Shown: piece after piece, positions 1 to 7,592 of the stretch
Layout: each line of letters begins with the position of its first letter
How positions within the stretch are numbered: the stretch's first letter is position 1
Origin: Maridesulfovibrio sp.
Lineage (GTDB): Bacteria > Desulfobacterota > Desulfovibrionia > Desulfovibrionales > Desulfovibrionaceae
DNA length: 64,000 nucleotides
Assembly (NCBI RefSeq): GCF_963676065.1
Contig: NZ_OY780933.1
Coordinates: 744,001-808,000 of the forward strand
Direction of reading: 5' to 3'
Position numbers and translations under genes: made by a program
Notes under the pieces: generated by a model
What the model saw: only the letters and a program-made list of their open reading frames with translations
Told to the model about the DNA's origin: nothing
Databases searched by the model: none

Positions 1-2
1 TC

Positions 3-95
3 TACCAGCTTACACATTTCGTAGACTGCCTTAATGAAATGGCACATCAGGCCGAAACCTGCGCCGACATGCTGCGGGCTATGATTGCAAGGTAA
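3..95 (+). CDS. C-terminal end of a protein cut by the window edge (possibly DUF47/PhoU-like)
   Basis: Reading frame 3 is open from the window edge to a TAA at 93-95 and gives 30 residues ending in ADMLRAMIAR. The other two forward frames stop early, so this is the best candidate for the end of an upstream gene, and a clean terminator follows. The spacing of hydrophobic and acidic residues (VDCLNEMAHQAETCADML) resembles the last helix of DUF47/PhoU-like phosphate-transport accessory proteins, but 30 residues are too few to be sure of the family. Confidence 0.5.
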   Translation, partial: YQLTHFVDCLNEMAHQAETCADMLRAMIAR

Positions 96-138
96 TATTT
101 CCCTAGCGGAAGACCTTAGCGACAGGATTTCAGAATAT

Positions 139-189
139 AAAAGCCCCGTCCGTTCCTTATCAGGCACCGGCGGGGCTTTCTTTTTTTAA
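139..189 (+). terminator. Rho-independent terminator
   Basis: AAAGCCCCG pairs with CGGGGCTTT across a 22-nt loop, followed by a run of T. It ends the gene entering from the left edge. On the opposite strand it also lies just past the end of the acetyl-CoA synthetase gene. Confidence 0.8.
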
Positions 190-212
190 TTTATATAGAA
201 CTGGGAACGTGA

Positions 213-2081
213 TCAGCCCAGCTCAGTCCTCTTGATCTTACCGCTGGAAGTCTTGGGTAATTCGTCTCTGAATTCCACACTGCGCACTATCACGATGGGT
301 CCAAGCTCATTGCGGATATGCTCCTTTAATTCACGGTGAAGGTCATCGGACTCGACCACGCCATGATTCAAGGTCACATAACCTTTGACGACCTGTCCCT
401 TGATCTTATCCGCAACTCCGACCACAACCGCTTCCGCAACATGCGGATGACGAGTCAACGCGCATTCAACCTCAGCTGTTCCGATGCGGTGTCCTGAAAT
501 ATTTAGAACATCATCAGCGCGGCCCTGAATCCAGAAATACCCGTCTTCATCCTTGCGGGCCACATCCCCGGCGTAGAACATACCCGGCATGCGCTTCCAA
601 TAATGGGCCATCACCTCTTCACGATCCCCGAGTACATCGCTGAACATGGCCGGCCATGGTTTTTTGATGACCAGATATCCGCCCTTGCCCTCAGGTACTG
701 GATTACCTTCGGCATCGACCACATCGGCATCAATACCGGGTAGAGGACGGGTTACGGAGCCGGGCTTGAGTACGGAAACGGGCATAGGGCTGATCATGAT
801 CATTCCGGTCTCGGTCTGCCACCACGTATCCAGAACCGGACACTGGCCCTTGCCGATATTCTCGTACATCCAAAGCCATGCTTCGGGATTGAAAGGCTCG
901 CCCACCGCCCCGAGGATACGCAGTGAAGAAAGATCATGCTGGTCCGGATAACGGTGCCCGAAACGCATAAGCGTCCTGATCTGCGTTGGCGAGGTATAAA
1001 AAATGGTAACACCATATTTGGAAACAATATTCCAGAGACGGTCAGCCTGCGGGTAAAGGGAATGCCCCTCGTACATAACAGTAGTTGTCCCGGCCAGCAG
1101 CGGTCCGTAGACAAGATAGCTGTGCCCTGTAATCCAGCCGGGATCTGCGGAACACCAGAAAATATCTGTAGGCTTGAGATCAAAAACCCATTTAAAGGTC
1201 CGGTGAACCCCGACCATATATCCGCCATGGGAATGAACCAGCCCTTTGGGTTTACCGGTGGTTCCCGAAGTATGCAGAATAAAAAGGGGATCATCCGCGG
1301 CCATAATTTCAGCAGGAGCGTGTGGGCGTTCATGCCGTACAAGGTCTTCGTACCAGTAGTCACGGGCGGAATCCATATTCACGTCCACATTGGCCCGGTG
1401 GACCACAACCACAGACTCAAGGGCCTCCGCCGGATTATCCAGCAACGCACGGTCAACTTCTTCCTTGAGCCGGATAACCTGCCCGTTGCGATAAAAACCA
1501 TCTACCGTAACCACCACACGAGGGTTGATCTCACGGACCCGCTCCCGCAGCAAGCGGGCGGAAAACCCCGAAAAGACCAGAGAATGCACGGCCCCGATCC
1601 GGGCACAGGCCAGCATGGCTATGACAGTTTCCGGGAGCTGGGGCATATAAAGGACAACCCGGTCCCCTCTGCCTACTCCCAGTGCCTTGAGTCCGTTGGC
1701 TAAACGGTTTACGGCCCGGTAAAGCTCAAAATATGTGTATTGACGGGAATCCCCCGGTTCACCTTCCCAGATCAAAGCCAGCCGGTTCTTGTTGACGGTC
1801 TCGATATGGCGGTCAAGGGCGTTGTAGACAATGTTGCAGCGTGCCCCCTTGAACCAATGGTAATTGGGGGCATCGGAAATATCGCAGACCTGTTCCCATT
1901 TGGTGAACCAATCCAGCTCTTCAGCGGCTTCTTCCCAATAAGAACAGAGATCAACATCAGCCAGTTCCCGCGCGGCACGCAGGTCCTGCGGGTTAACCGT
2001 AGCTTCGATAAGCATCTGGGGCAGAGGGCGAAAAACCCTTTCCTCGTGCAATAGGCTGTCCAGTGTTTCCTTATGATCCAT
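213..2081 (-). CDS. acs: Acetyl-CoA synthetase (AMP-forming)
   Basis: Activates acetate with ATP and CoA to acetyl-CoA through acetyl-AMP in the cytoplasm. The 622-residue length fits the family (about 620-660). Visible motifs are the P-loop-like TSGTTGKPKG near residue 270, the acyl/adenylate motif DTWWQTETG near 415, the hinge GRADDVLNISGHRIG near 510-525, and PKTSSGKIKR near 608-617 with the catalytic lysine that can be acetylated. The N-terminal YHWFKGARCN block is typical of ACS. The ATG is preceded by GGAGGC and AGAT; that Shine-Dalgarno sequence is the end of a dispersed repeat. It is monocistronic, with the repeat upstream and a terminator downstream. Confidence 0.95.
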   Translation of the reverse strand: MDHKETLDSLLHEERVFRPLPQMLIEATVNPQDLRAARELADVDLCSYWEEAAEELDWFTKWEQVCDISDAPNYHWFKGARCNIVYNALDRHIETVNKNRLALIWEGEPGDSRQYTYFELYRAVNRLANGLKALGVGRGDRVVLYMPQLPETVIAMLACARIGAVHSLVFSGFSARLLRERVREINPRVVVTVDGFYRNGQVIRLKEEVDRALLDNPAEALESVVVVHRANVDVNMDSARDYWYEDLVRHERPHAPAEIMAADDPLFILHTSGTTGKPKGLVHSHGGYMVGVHRTFKWVFDLKPTDIFWCSADPGWITGHSYLVYGPLLAGTTTVMYEGHSLYPQADRLWNIVSKYGVTIFYTSPTQIRTLMRFGHRYPDQHDLSSLRILGAVGEPFNPEAWLWMYENIGKGQCPVLDTWWQTETGMIMISPMPVSVLKPGSVTRPLPGIDADVVDAEGNPVPEGKGGYLVIKKPWPAMFSDVLGDREEVMAHYWKRMPGMFYAGDVARKDEDGYFWIQGRADDVLNISGHRIGTAEVECALTRHPHVAEAVVVGVADKIKGQVVKGYVTLNHGVVESDDLHRELKEHIRNELGPIVIVRSVEFRDELPKTSSGKIKRTELG

Positions 2082-2084
2082 ATC

Positions 2085-2180
2085 TGCCTCCGGAGGCCTC
2101 GCGGGGGCGCCCTGCCGGGGGCCTTAAACCTTTTTTGAAAAAGAGTTTAAGAATCCCAAAACTTTTTAATAATTTTAATT
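2085..2180 (-). repeat. Dispersed intergenic repeat that supplies the acs ribosome binding site
   Basis: Read on the minus strand it has AAAAAGTTTTGGGATTCTT, then an inverted repeat of the form TTAAACTC...GGTTTAAG, then a GC-rich stretch ending GCCTCCGGAGGC four bases before the acs ATG. The same module recurs at about 30.5, 33.3, 34.15 and 35.8 kb. It looks like a REP or small MITE family. Confidence 0.7.
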
Positions 2181-2243
2181 TGTCGATTAACTCAACGAAA
2201 TATTTTTCACTCTTCAGCATCGCCCGGAACCTTGGCCCCTTAT

Positions 2244-2282
2244 GGATTCCAAAGAGGATAATCCTCTTTGGCCGTCGGAGGT
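2244..2282 (+). repeat. Second short palindromic repeat module
   Basis: An 11-bp perfect inverted repeat (CCAAAGAGGAT / ATCCTCTTTGG, one-base loop, 2249-2271) is followed directly by CGTCGGAGG. This is the same architecture (palindrome plus CGGAGG) as the other dispersed repeats, facing the opposite way to the acs copy. Confidence 0.55.
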
Positions 2283-2366
2283 CTACATGGTACAAGCTAA
2301 GCAATCGCTTTGGTTTATGCAGCCCATATTCGGCAAACGGCATATGTGTATCGGTAAACGGCATGG

Positions 2367-3233
2367 TCACATCCCCAATATCTGCTTGAGTTTGCTGATC
2401 CGTCTCCGGCTGATAGGCAGCTCGATCCTTGTACGTCCGGCGGTACGGAGCATAAAATTACTGCCCGGCAGAGAAGCTATTTCTGTGACCATTTCCAAAT
2501 TAACCAGATATTTGCGGTGAACGCGAAAAAAACGGTGCGGGCCAAGTCGTTCCTCAAGATTTTTAAGTCTGTGGGAAGTGAGAAATTTCTGATTGGCTGT
2601 ATGAACGTATGAATAGTCTTCATAAGCCTCCACAAAAATGATCTGGGTATACGGTATAAGCATCATTCGCCCGTCCTGATTAACCGGAAGCTTTTCTATT
2701 TCCGGCTGGCGGGTCTGAGAAAAATCCCATGCATTCTTGAGAGCGGAAAGAAATCTATCCTGTTCATCCTCACCGAGGGAAAGTTGCAGGGTTTCCTCTC
2801 CTGTTTCCACTCCGGTACCGGATTCTTTCCAGTTTGAAGGTTCGGGGATTTCGCGGAAATGACTTTTGAAACGGGCAATGCGCTCAAGGGTTTTCTGCAT
2901 GCGTTCATTTTCCGGCGGCCAGATCAGGTAATCCACAGCACCCAGCTCAAAAGCCTCATAAGCCCTTGTCTCGTCACCGGCAATAAAAATCAGTCCGGGC
3001 TTATGTTTATTGGCACCTAAAGCCTGAGCGAATTCAACTCCGCTCATCCCGTGTTCAAAATCAAAGCCCATGATGATAATTCCGTATCCCACGGCCTTGT
3101 GCAGCTCCAACGCTTCATCCGCACTTACCGTCTCACCCAGGACGCGCACAAGCTTATCCCCGCGAAGCGATTCGCGGATGGTGGCACGGACCTCGGCATC
3201 CGAGTGTAGGATTAAAGTCTTAAGGCTAGGCAC
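2367..3233 (-). CDS. LytTR-family response regulator
   Basis: A cytoplasmic two-domain regulator. Residues about 5-115 form a receiver-like domain (LKTLILHSDAEV at the start, IIIMGFDFEHGMSG around the expected phospho-acceptor, a switch lysine not obvious). Residues about 190-288 form a LytTR DNA-binding domain with IIFVEAYEDYSYVHT and FFRVHRKYLVNLEMV. In the receiver the usual D-x-M acceptor motif reads GFDFEHGMSG, so the aspartate is present in altered surroundings. I chose the GTG at 3233 because CCGGAG lies seven bases upstream. An ATG at 3275 would add 14 residues but has no good ribosome site. No partner histidine kinase is adjacent. Confidence 0.8.
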   Translation of the reverse strand: MPSLKTLILHSDAEVRATIRESLRGDKLVRVLGETVSADEALELHKAVGYGIIIMGFDFEHGMSGVEFAQALGANKHKPGLIFIAGDETRAYEAFELGAVDYLIWPPENERMQKTLERIARFKSHFREIPEPSNWKESGTGVETGEETLQLSLGEDEQDRFLSALKNAWDFSQTRQPEIEKLPVNQDGRMMLIPYTQIIFVEAYEDYSYVHTANQKFLTSHRLKNLEERLGPHRFFRVHRKYLVNLEMVTEIASLPGSNFMLRTAGRTRIELPISRRRISKLKQILGM

Positions 3234-3397
3234 GACAACTCCGGAAATAGGAATTAATTCAATTATTAAAGCCATAGCTTGAATCTTATACGACTGCAAG
3301 CATCTATTTCATTAGATTCAGCGCTCTCTTATCTCTCCATAAAGTTGGCTATCAGCCTTCAATCATTTTTCATTCTTAACCAATTTTAAAAATATCC

Positions 3398-3426
3398 TTG
3401 ACTCAAACAGGAACTATTACTATTAA
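3398..3426 (+). promoter_or_regulatory. Sigma-70-type promoter of the perR-like gene
   Basis: TTGACT (3398-3403), 17-base spacer, TATTAA (3421-3426), 18 bases before the ATG at 3445. The spacing and hexamers are close to consensus. No clear Per-box palindrome could be made out here. Confidence 0.6.
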
Positions 3427-3444
3427 AAGAAATGAGAGGTGCAT

Positions 3445-3834
3445 ATGAAAATAGGACAGAGAAGATCAAAACAAAGAGAGCTTATACTCGAAGAGTTAAA
3501 AGGACTGACCTGCCACCCTACAGCAGATGAACTTTATGAAAGGGTGCGGAAAAGACTACCAAACATCAGTCTGGGAACAGTATACCGTAATCTAGAGCTA
3601 CTTGCGGATAACGGATTCATACTTAAAATAGAAACCGGCGGCAAAAACAGATTTGACGGGAATGCAGAACCGCACCCGCATATCAGGTGTTTACAATGCG
3701 GCAAGGTCGATGATGTTATGAGCAAAGTAACCACTCCCGAAATCACTGAAAAACAGGCCCGAGGATACGATGTAAAGGGGTGTTCCATAGAATTTTTTGG
3801 AATCTGCCCTGATTGTAACAGAAACATACATTGA
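3445..3834 (+). CDS. perR: Fur-family regulator, PerR-like peroxide sensor
   Basis: A 129-residue Fur-family repressor. The N-terminal winged helix carries HPTADELYERVRKRLP and ISLGTVYRNLELLADNG. The dimerisation half has HPHIRC and two CxxC pairs (about C82/C85 and C121/C124) for structural zinc. Its position directly ahead of rubrerythrin, desulfoferrodoxin and rubredoxin genes, its small size and the Fur-type motifs favour PerR over Fur or Zur. The start is the ATG at 3445 with GAGAGG upstream; a GTG two codons earlier is in frame but poorly placed. It probably controls the following block and peroxiredoxin at 46.9 kb (inference). Confidence 0.85.
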   Translation: MKIGQRRSKQRELILEELKGLTCHPTADELYERVRKRLPNISLGTVYRNLELLADNGFILKIETGGKNRFDGNAEPHPHIRCLQCGKVDDVMSKVTTPEITEKQARGYDVKGCSIEFFGICPDCNRNIH

Positions 3835-3842
3835 TTTTTTTA

Positions 3843-3895
3843 AATAACATCTCCATTTAATACCCATAGTTAAATATGGAGTTGTTATTTTTTTA
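3843..3895 (+). terminator. Rho-independent terminator after perR
   Basis: AATAACATCTCCAT pairs with ATGGAGTTGTTATT with one internal mismatch and a 19-nt loop, then a run of T. It separates perR from the rubrerythrin transcript. Confidence 0.75.
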
Positions 3896-3962
3896 TCTAA
3901 AAGCCCTGACAGCGACGTTATTAACTGCTAAATACTGATCAGGCAATTCCACAATAAAGATA

Positions 3963-3978
3963 CGCTGTGATTACAGCG
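3963..3978 (+). promoter_or_regulatory. Short perfect palindrome in the rubrerythrin leader
   Basis: CGCTGT GATT ACAGCG lies eight bases before the AAGGAG of the rubrerythrin gene. It could be a small 5'-UTR hairpin or an operator. Its function is unknown. Confidence 0.35.
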
Positions 3979-3995
3979 AAGATAAGGAGAAGCTA

Positions 3996-4571
3996 ATGCC
4001 CGAACTCAAAGGTTCTAAAACAGAAAAAAATATTTTAACCGCATTCGCCGGTGAATCTCAGGCCCGCAACCGTTACACCTACTTTGCCTCCAAGGCTAAG
4101 AAAGAGGGCTACGTTCAAATTTCCAAGATATTTGAGGAAACCGCAAATCAGGAAAAAGAACACGCTAAAAGACTGTTCAAACTTCTTGAAGGCGGCGAAG
4201 TTGAAATTTCTGCATCTTTCCCGGCAGGTGTTATCGGTTCTACCGTTGAGAACCTCAAGGAAGCAGCCGGTGGCGAAAGTTACGAATGGAACGAAATGTA
4301 TCCGGAATTCGCTGAAACTGCGGAAGAAGAAGGTTTCACAACTATTGCCGCAATATTCAGATCGATTGCTGTTGCCGAAAAGTTTCACGAAAAAAGATAT
4401 CTTGCACTTGCCAAAAATATCGAAGACGATAGAGTATTTAAGAAGGACACCGGGATTGTCTGGCAGTGCCAGAATTGCGGATACACCCACGAGGGAGATT
4501 CAGCTCCTCACAAATGTCCTGCATGTGACCATCCTCAGGCACATTTTCAGGTAATCTGTGAGAACTGGTAA
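3996..4571 (+). CDS. rbr: Rubrerythrin
   Basis: A cytoplasmic peroxidase that reduces H2O2 with electrons from rubredoxin. The 191 residues comprise an N-terminal ferritin-like four-helix domain with diiron ligands in [30 protein letters not shown] and [11 protein letters not shown], and a C-terminal rubredoxin-like Fe(SCys)4 site at about C158/C161 and C174/C177. The length matches classical Desulfovibrio rubrerythrin. AAGGAGA precedes the ATG. It is followed after 30 bases by desulfoferrodoxin, which makes it the likely first gene of an oxidative-stress operon running to the terminator at 5.4 kb. Confidence 0.96.
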   Translation: MPELKGSKTEKNILTAFAGESQARNRYTYFASKAKKEGYVQISKIFEETANQEKEHAKRLFKLLEGGEVEISASFPAGVIGSTVENLKEAAGGESYEWNEMYPEFAETAEEEGFTTIAAIFRSIAVAEKFHEKRYLALAKNIEDDRVFKKDTGIVWQCQNCGYTHEGDSAPHKCPACDHPQAHFQVICENW

Positions 4572-4601
4572 CCAATAACCCTAACCCAGTGGAGAAAGAA
4601 A

Positions 4602-4985
4602 ATGGCTGAATTATACGAAGTTTACAAATGCGAAGCTTGCGGCAACATTACTATGGTCCTTCACGCCGGCCCAGGCAACCTCGCCTGCTGCGGCGAAGAT
4701 ATGAAACTCATGTCTGAAAATACCGTCGATGCTGCTAAAGAAAAACATGTTCCCGTCATTGAAAAGACTGCAGACGGCTATACCGTTAAAGTCGGTGATG
4801 TGGCACATCCCATGGAAGAAAAGCATTATATTGAATGGATTGAACTTTCCTGTGGTAATGCCCGTATGATCAAGCAGCTCAAACCCGGTGAAGCACCTGA
4901 AGCAAAATTCTGTTGCTGCAAGGAAAGCACCGAGCCTGTTGTTGCACGTGCATACTGTAACCTGCATGGCCTCTGGAAAGCATAA
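4602..4985 (+). CDS. dfx: Desulfoferrodoxin (two-iron superoxide reductase)
   Basis: Reduces superoxide to H2O2 without forming O2. The N-terminal desulforedoxin-like centre I has C10, C13, C29 and C30. The catalytic centre II ligands are H49, H69, H75, C119 and H122, with the conserved E-K-H motif at 47-49. All metal ligands of both centres are visible, so this is the two-iron class. The 127-residue length is standard. It lies between rubrerythrin and rubredoxin genes, its peroxide-disposal partner and electron donor. Confidence 0.97.
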   Translation: MAELYEVYKCEACGNITMVLHAGPGNLACCGEDMKLMSENTVDAAKEKHVPVIEKTADGYTVKVGDVAHPMEEKHYIEWIELSCGNARMIKQLKPGEAPEAKFCCCKESTEPVVARAYCNLHGLWKA

Positions 4986-4993
4986 AACGAGAT

Positions 4994-5179
4994 ATGGCAA
5001 TGGCCGAACCTAAAGACATATACCAATGCCAAATGAGTAATTGCGGTTTTATTTACAACCCAGATAAAGGGGACCGCAAAGGTAAAATAGCTAAGGGAAC
5101 TGCCTTTGCAGACCTGCCCGAAGATTGGAAATGCCCGGTTTGCGGCGCAAGCAAAAAAGCATTCAAGCCGCTGGGTTAA
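4994..5179 (+). CDS. Rubredoxin with a widened CX4C first loop
   Basis: A 61-residue cytoplasmic one-electron carrier. The second iron knuckle is the usual CPVCG (C47/C50), but the first is C12-Q-M-S-N-C17: four residues separate the cysteines instead of two. This matches the Rd2 type known from Desulfovibrio desulfuricans. Y, F and W core residues ([16 protein letters not shown]) are kept. It starts eight bases after desulfoferrodoxin. The ATG at 4994 and the one at 5000 are both possible, and neither has a strong ribosome site, so translation may be coupled to dfx. Confidence 0.92.
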   Translation: MAMAEPKDIYQCQMSNCGFIYNPDKGDRKGKIAKGTAFADLPEDWKCPVCGASKKAFKPLG

Positions 5180-5204
5180 CTTAAATTAATACGGAGATGA
5201 TAAG

Positions 5205-5363
5205 ATGAAATACGTATGCACAGTTTGTGGATGGGTTTATGATCCTGCAGAAGGAGATCCGGATGGCGGAATCGCTCCCGGTACAAAATTTGAAGATATC
5301 CCCGACGATTGGGAATGTCCTGTCTGCGGAGCAGGCAAAGATGACTTTGAACCTGAAGATTAG
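5205..5363 (+). CDS. rub: Rubredoxin, canonical type
   Basis: A 52-residue ORF with both standard knuckles, C5-TV-C8-G and C38-PV-C41-G, and the aromatic core [11 protein letters not shown] and DDWECP. It is the conventional electron donor for rubrerythrin, desulfoferrodoxin and Roo. ACGGAGATGATAAG precedes the ATG. It sits 25 bases after the CX4C rubredoxin, so two different rubredoxin types are encoded side by side. A terminator follows. Confidence 0.95.
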   Translation: MKYVCTVCGWVYDPAEGDPDGGIAPGTKFEDIPDDWECPVCGAGKDDFEPED

Positions 5364-5417
5364 ACTCAAAGCATCTATGCACTATCCGGCGCTGCCGGAG
5401 ATATAAAGTCTATGAAG

Positions 5418-5443
5418 GAAAGCCGGGAATAATCCCGGCTTTC
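5418..5443 (+). terminator. Rho-independent terminator after the rubredoxins
   Basis: GAAAGCCGGG and CCCGGCTTTC form a 10-bp stem with a six-base loop. The T-run is short (TTTC), so read-through into roo is possible. Confidence 0.6.
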
Positions 5444-5485
5444 TGCGCATCAACAATAAAAAGATACTATAATAGGAATACGCAA

Positions 5486-6691
5486 GTGAGACCTGTTGAA
5501 ATTAAAGAAGGCGTACATTGGATCGGAGTCGTGGACTGGAACTGCCGTAACTTTCACGGTTATGCCCGTTCCGCAAACGGAACCACATACAACGCTTTTT
5601 ACATTGAAGATGAAAAAAAAGTTCTGGTAGATACTGTCTCTAAAAGTTGTGAAGGCCAGTTTATCTGCAACCTCACACACCTGACCAAACCGGAAGAAAT
5701 CGACTACATCGTTGTCAACCATCTCGAGCCGGACCACGCAGGTTGCCTCGAAACAATGGTCAAGATGTGCAAGCCGGAAAAGATCTTTGTCTCCGTCATG
5801 GGCGGAAAGGCTCTGAAAACATTCTTTGACTGCGAAGAATGGCCCATCCACGTTGTCAAACCCGGCGAAGAAGTTTCCATCGGTAAACGCACATTGCGTT
5901 TTTACGAAACCCGCATGCTGCACTGGCCGGACAACATGTACACCTTTGTACCTGAAGAAAAAATGCTCTTCACAAGTGATTCCTTCGGACAGAACATCGC
6001 CGCCAGTGAACGCTGGGCTGATGAAATGAGCAAAGAAGTGGTCGAAGACCATATGCAGCAGTACTATGCGAACATCATCACCCCTTACTCTTCCAAGGTA
6101 ATCAAGACCCTCGAAACCTTCGCGGGCCTCAACCTTGATGTCGAAATGATCCTGCCTGACCACGGACTCATGTTCCGCGGTGATGATTGCGCTTTCGCAC
6201 TTGAAAAATACATGGAATACGCAAAACAGGAACCCAAAAACAAGGCAACCCTGTTTTACGACACCATGTGGAGCTCCACCGAGCGCATGATCAACGCTGT
6301 TGCTTCCGGTCTCGTTTCCGAAGGCATTTCCGTTAAAATCATGTCCGTTAAGGCCAACCACCACAGCGACATCATGAGCGAAGTCTTCGACTCCGCCGCC
6401 ATTGTCGTCGGTTCTCCGACTCATAACAACGGCATCCTGCCCGGCATGGCCGATGCACTGACCTACGTTAAGGGACTGCGTCCCAAAAACAAAATCGGTG
6501 CTGCTGTCGGTTCCTTCGGCTGGTCAGGAGAATGCGTAAACATTCTGAACGAATGGCTTGAAAAAATGGGCTGCGATATCATCGAACCCCAGATCAAAGC
6601 CAAAAACCGTCCCAGCCACGACACTCTTAAAGAGTGCTTTCAGCTTGGTGTTTCCATTGCAGCCGCAATCAAGGAAAAAACCGGTAAATAA
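5486..6691 (+). CDS. roo: Rubredoxin:oxygen oxidoreductase (flavodiiron protein)
   Basis: A soluble flavodiiron enzyme that reduces O2 to water with electrons from rubredoxin. Of its 401 residues, the first 250 form a metallo-beta-lactamase-like diiron domain with H79-x-E81-x-D83-H84 (NHLEPDHAG), HWPDNMY and ILPDHGLMFR. The rest is a flavodoxin domain with the FMN loop YDTMWSSTERM and SPTHNNGILPG, GSFGWSGE. The start is GTG with AGGA nine bases upstream. The gene lies directly after its rubredoxin donors. The family can also reduce NO, and sequence alone does not decide the substrate. Confidence 0.95.
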   Translation: MRPVEIKEGVHWIGVVDWNCRNFHGYARSANGTTYNAFYIEDEKKVLVDTVSKSCEGQFICNLTHLTKPEEIDYIVVNHLEPDHAGCLETMVKMCKPEKIFVSVMGGKALKTFFDCEEWPIHVVKPGEEVSIGKRTLRFYETRMLHWPDNMYTFVPEEKMLFTSDSFGQNIAASERWADEMSKEVVEDHMQQYYANIITPYSSKVIKTLETFAGLNLDVEMILPDHGLMFRGDDCAFALEKYMEYAKQEPKNKATLFYDTMWSSTERMINAVASGLVSEGISVKIMSVKANHHSDIMSEVFDSAAIVVGSPTHNNGILPGMADALTYVKGLRPKNKIGAAVGSFGWSGECVNILNEWLEKMGCDIIEPQIKAKNRPSHDTLKECFQLGVSIAAAIKEKTGK

Positions 6692-6698
6692 TTATCAG

Positions 6699-6729
6699 CC
6701 CCGGACGGGTTCGCACCTGTCCGGGGTTC
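6699..6729 (+). terminator. Rho-independent terminator after roo
   Basis: CCCCGGACGGG pairs with CCTGTCCGGGG (11 bp with one wobble), followed by TTCT. The stem is strong and the T-run weak. Confidence 0.6.
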
Positions 6730-6868
6730 TCCCCCGGTAAATAAAAAGTAATTCACAAAGCCTTTCTTTTTGTGTTATCACGTAAATGAAAATGCAAAAA
6801 TAGAAAGCTGTTACACTGTTATCAATAATAGTTTTTTTTAGCTTCTTCAGTTTTAAGGAGAACAAAAG

Positions 6869-7567
6869 ATGGCTACCGGACGTAAAATCAAAAAAGAAGT
6901 CATGGACGTTCTGGCTAACGAAAACTGGGAAAGCGATTTCGAGGGTTTGATGGAAAAATACACCATGCAAAACCTCGTGGCCCCTCTTTTCGCATCACTT
7001 TGCGCAAGTACTGTTATCGTTCGCTGGCACGGAGTAACCTGCTTCGGCAAGGTGATTTCCCGTATGGCGCAGGAGGACGCAGCCAAGGCACGAATTGTCA
7101 TGCGCAGAATTATGTGGATGCTTAATGAAGAGTCAGGTGGTTGCGCCTGGGGTGTTCCTGAAACAATGGGTGAAATCGCTGCTGTAAACTCCCTTATGGC
7201 TAAAGAGTACGGCAAAATTCTGCTTAGCTACAGCCATGAAGACGAAGAAGGACCGGAAAACTATCTGGAATTTCCGATTCTGCTCCGCGGCGCAGTATGG
7301 GGCGTAGCCCGCATGGCGCAGACACGGCCGGAAATAGCAGCGCAAGCCACAAATGATATGATCCGCTTTCTTTCATACGCCGACCCGGTAATACAGGGGA
7401 CAGCCTGTTGGGCTCTGGGTGGATTGAAAGCTTCTGAGTCCGTTAAAACGCTTGAAGATTTGACGGATAATGATACTGTTATTGATATTTACAGGGACTC
7501 GTTATTGCAGTCTGTAACGGTGGGAAGGCTGGCTCAGGATGCCCTGGAAAGAATTTTAGGGCATTAA
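6869..7567 (+). CDS. HEAT-like repeat protein linked to cytochrome bd
   Basis: A 232-residue soluble, mostly helical protein with no signal peptide or membrane segment. The helical pairs such as ILLRGAVWGVARMAQTRPE and VIQGTACWALGGLKA look like PBS-lyase/HEAT repeats, which usually act as protein-docking scaffolds. Distinctive conserved-looking pieces are ESGGCAWGVPETMGEIA and VRWHGVTCFG. AAGGAG precedes the ATG. It lies 25 bases ahead of cydA and has its own leader, so it probably heads the cyd operon and may help to assemble or regulate the oxidase (inference). No catalytic motif was recognised. Confidence 0.75.
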   Translation: MATGRKIKKEVMDVLANENWESDFEGLMEKYTMQNLVAPLFASLCASTVIVRWHGVTCFGKVISRMAQEDAAKARIVMRRIMWMLNEESGGCAWGVPETMGEIAAVNSLMAKEYGKILLSYSHEDEEGPENYLEFPILLRGAVWGVARMAQTRPEIAAQATNDMIRFLSYADPVIQGTACWALGGLKASESVKTLEDLTDNDTVIDIYRDSLLQSVTVGRLAQDALERILGH

Positions 7568-7592
7568 ATCAACAATTTGAACAAGGAGAGGA

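Noticed and set aside
936-1703. 255-codon open frame on the plus strand
   Set aside because: It is antisense to the well-supported acs gene and shows no domain.
2242-2520. Short plus-strand ORF after the palindromic repeat
   Set aside because: It overlaps the end of the LytTR gene antisense, and its start lies inside a repeat without a ribosome site.
5450-6424. 324-codon open frame on the minus strand
   Set aside because: It lies wholly antisense to roo, has Phe/Val/His-rich low-complexity composition typical of a shadow frame, and has no ribosome site.
6745-6776. Rex operator before the cyd operon (CACAAAG...TTTTGTG)
   Set aside because: The half-sites are imperfect and their spacing does not fit the known Rex site.
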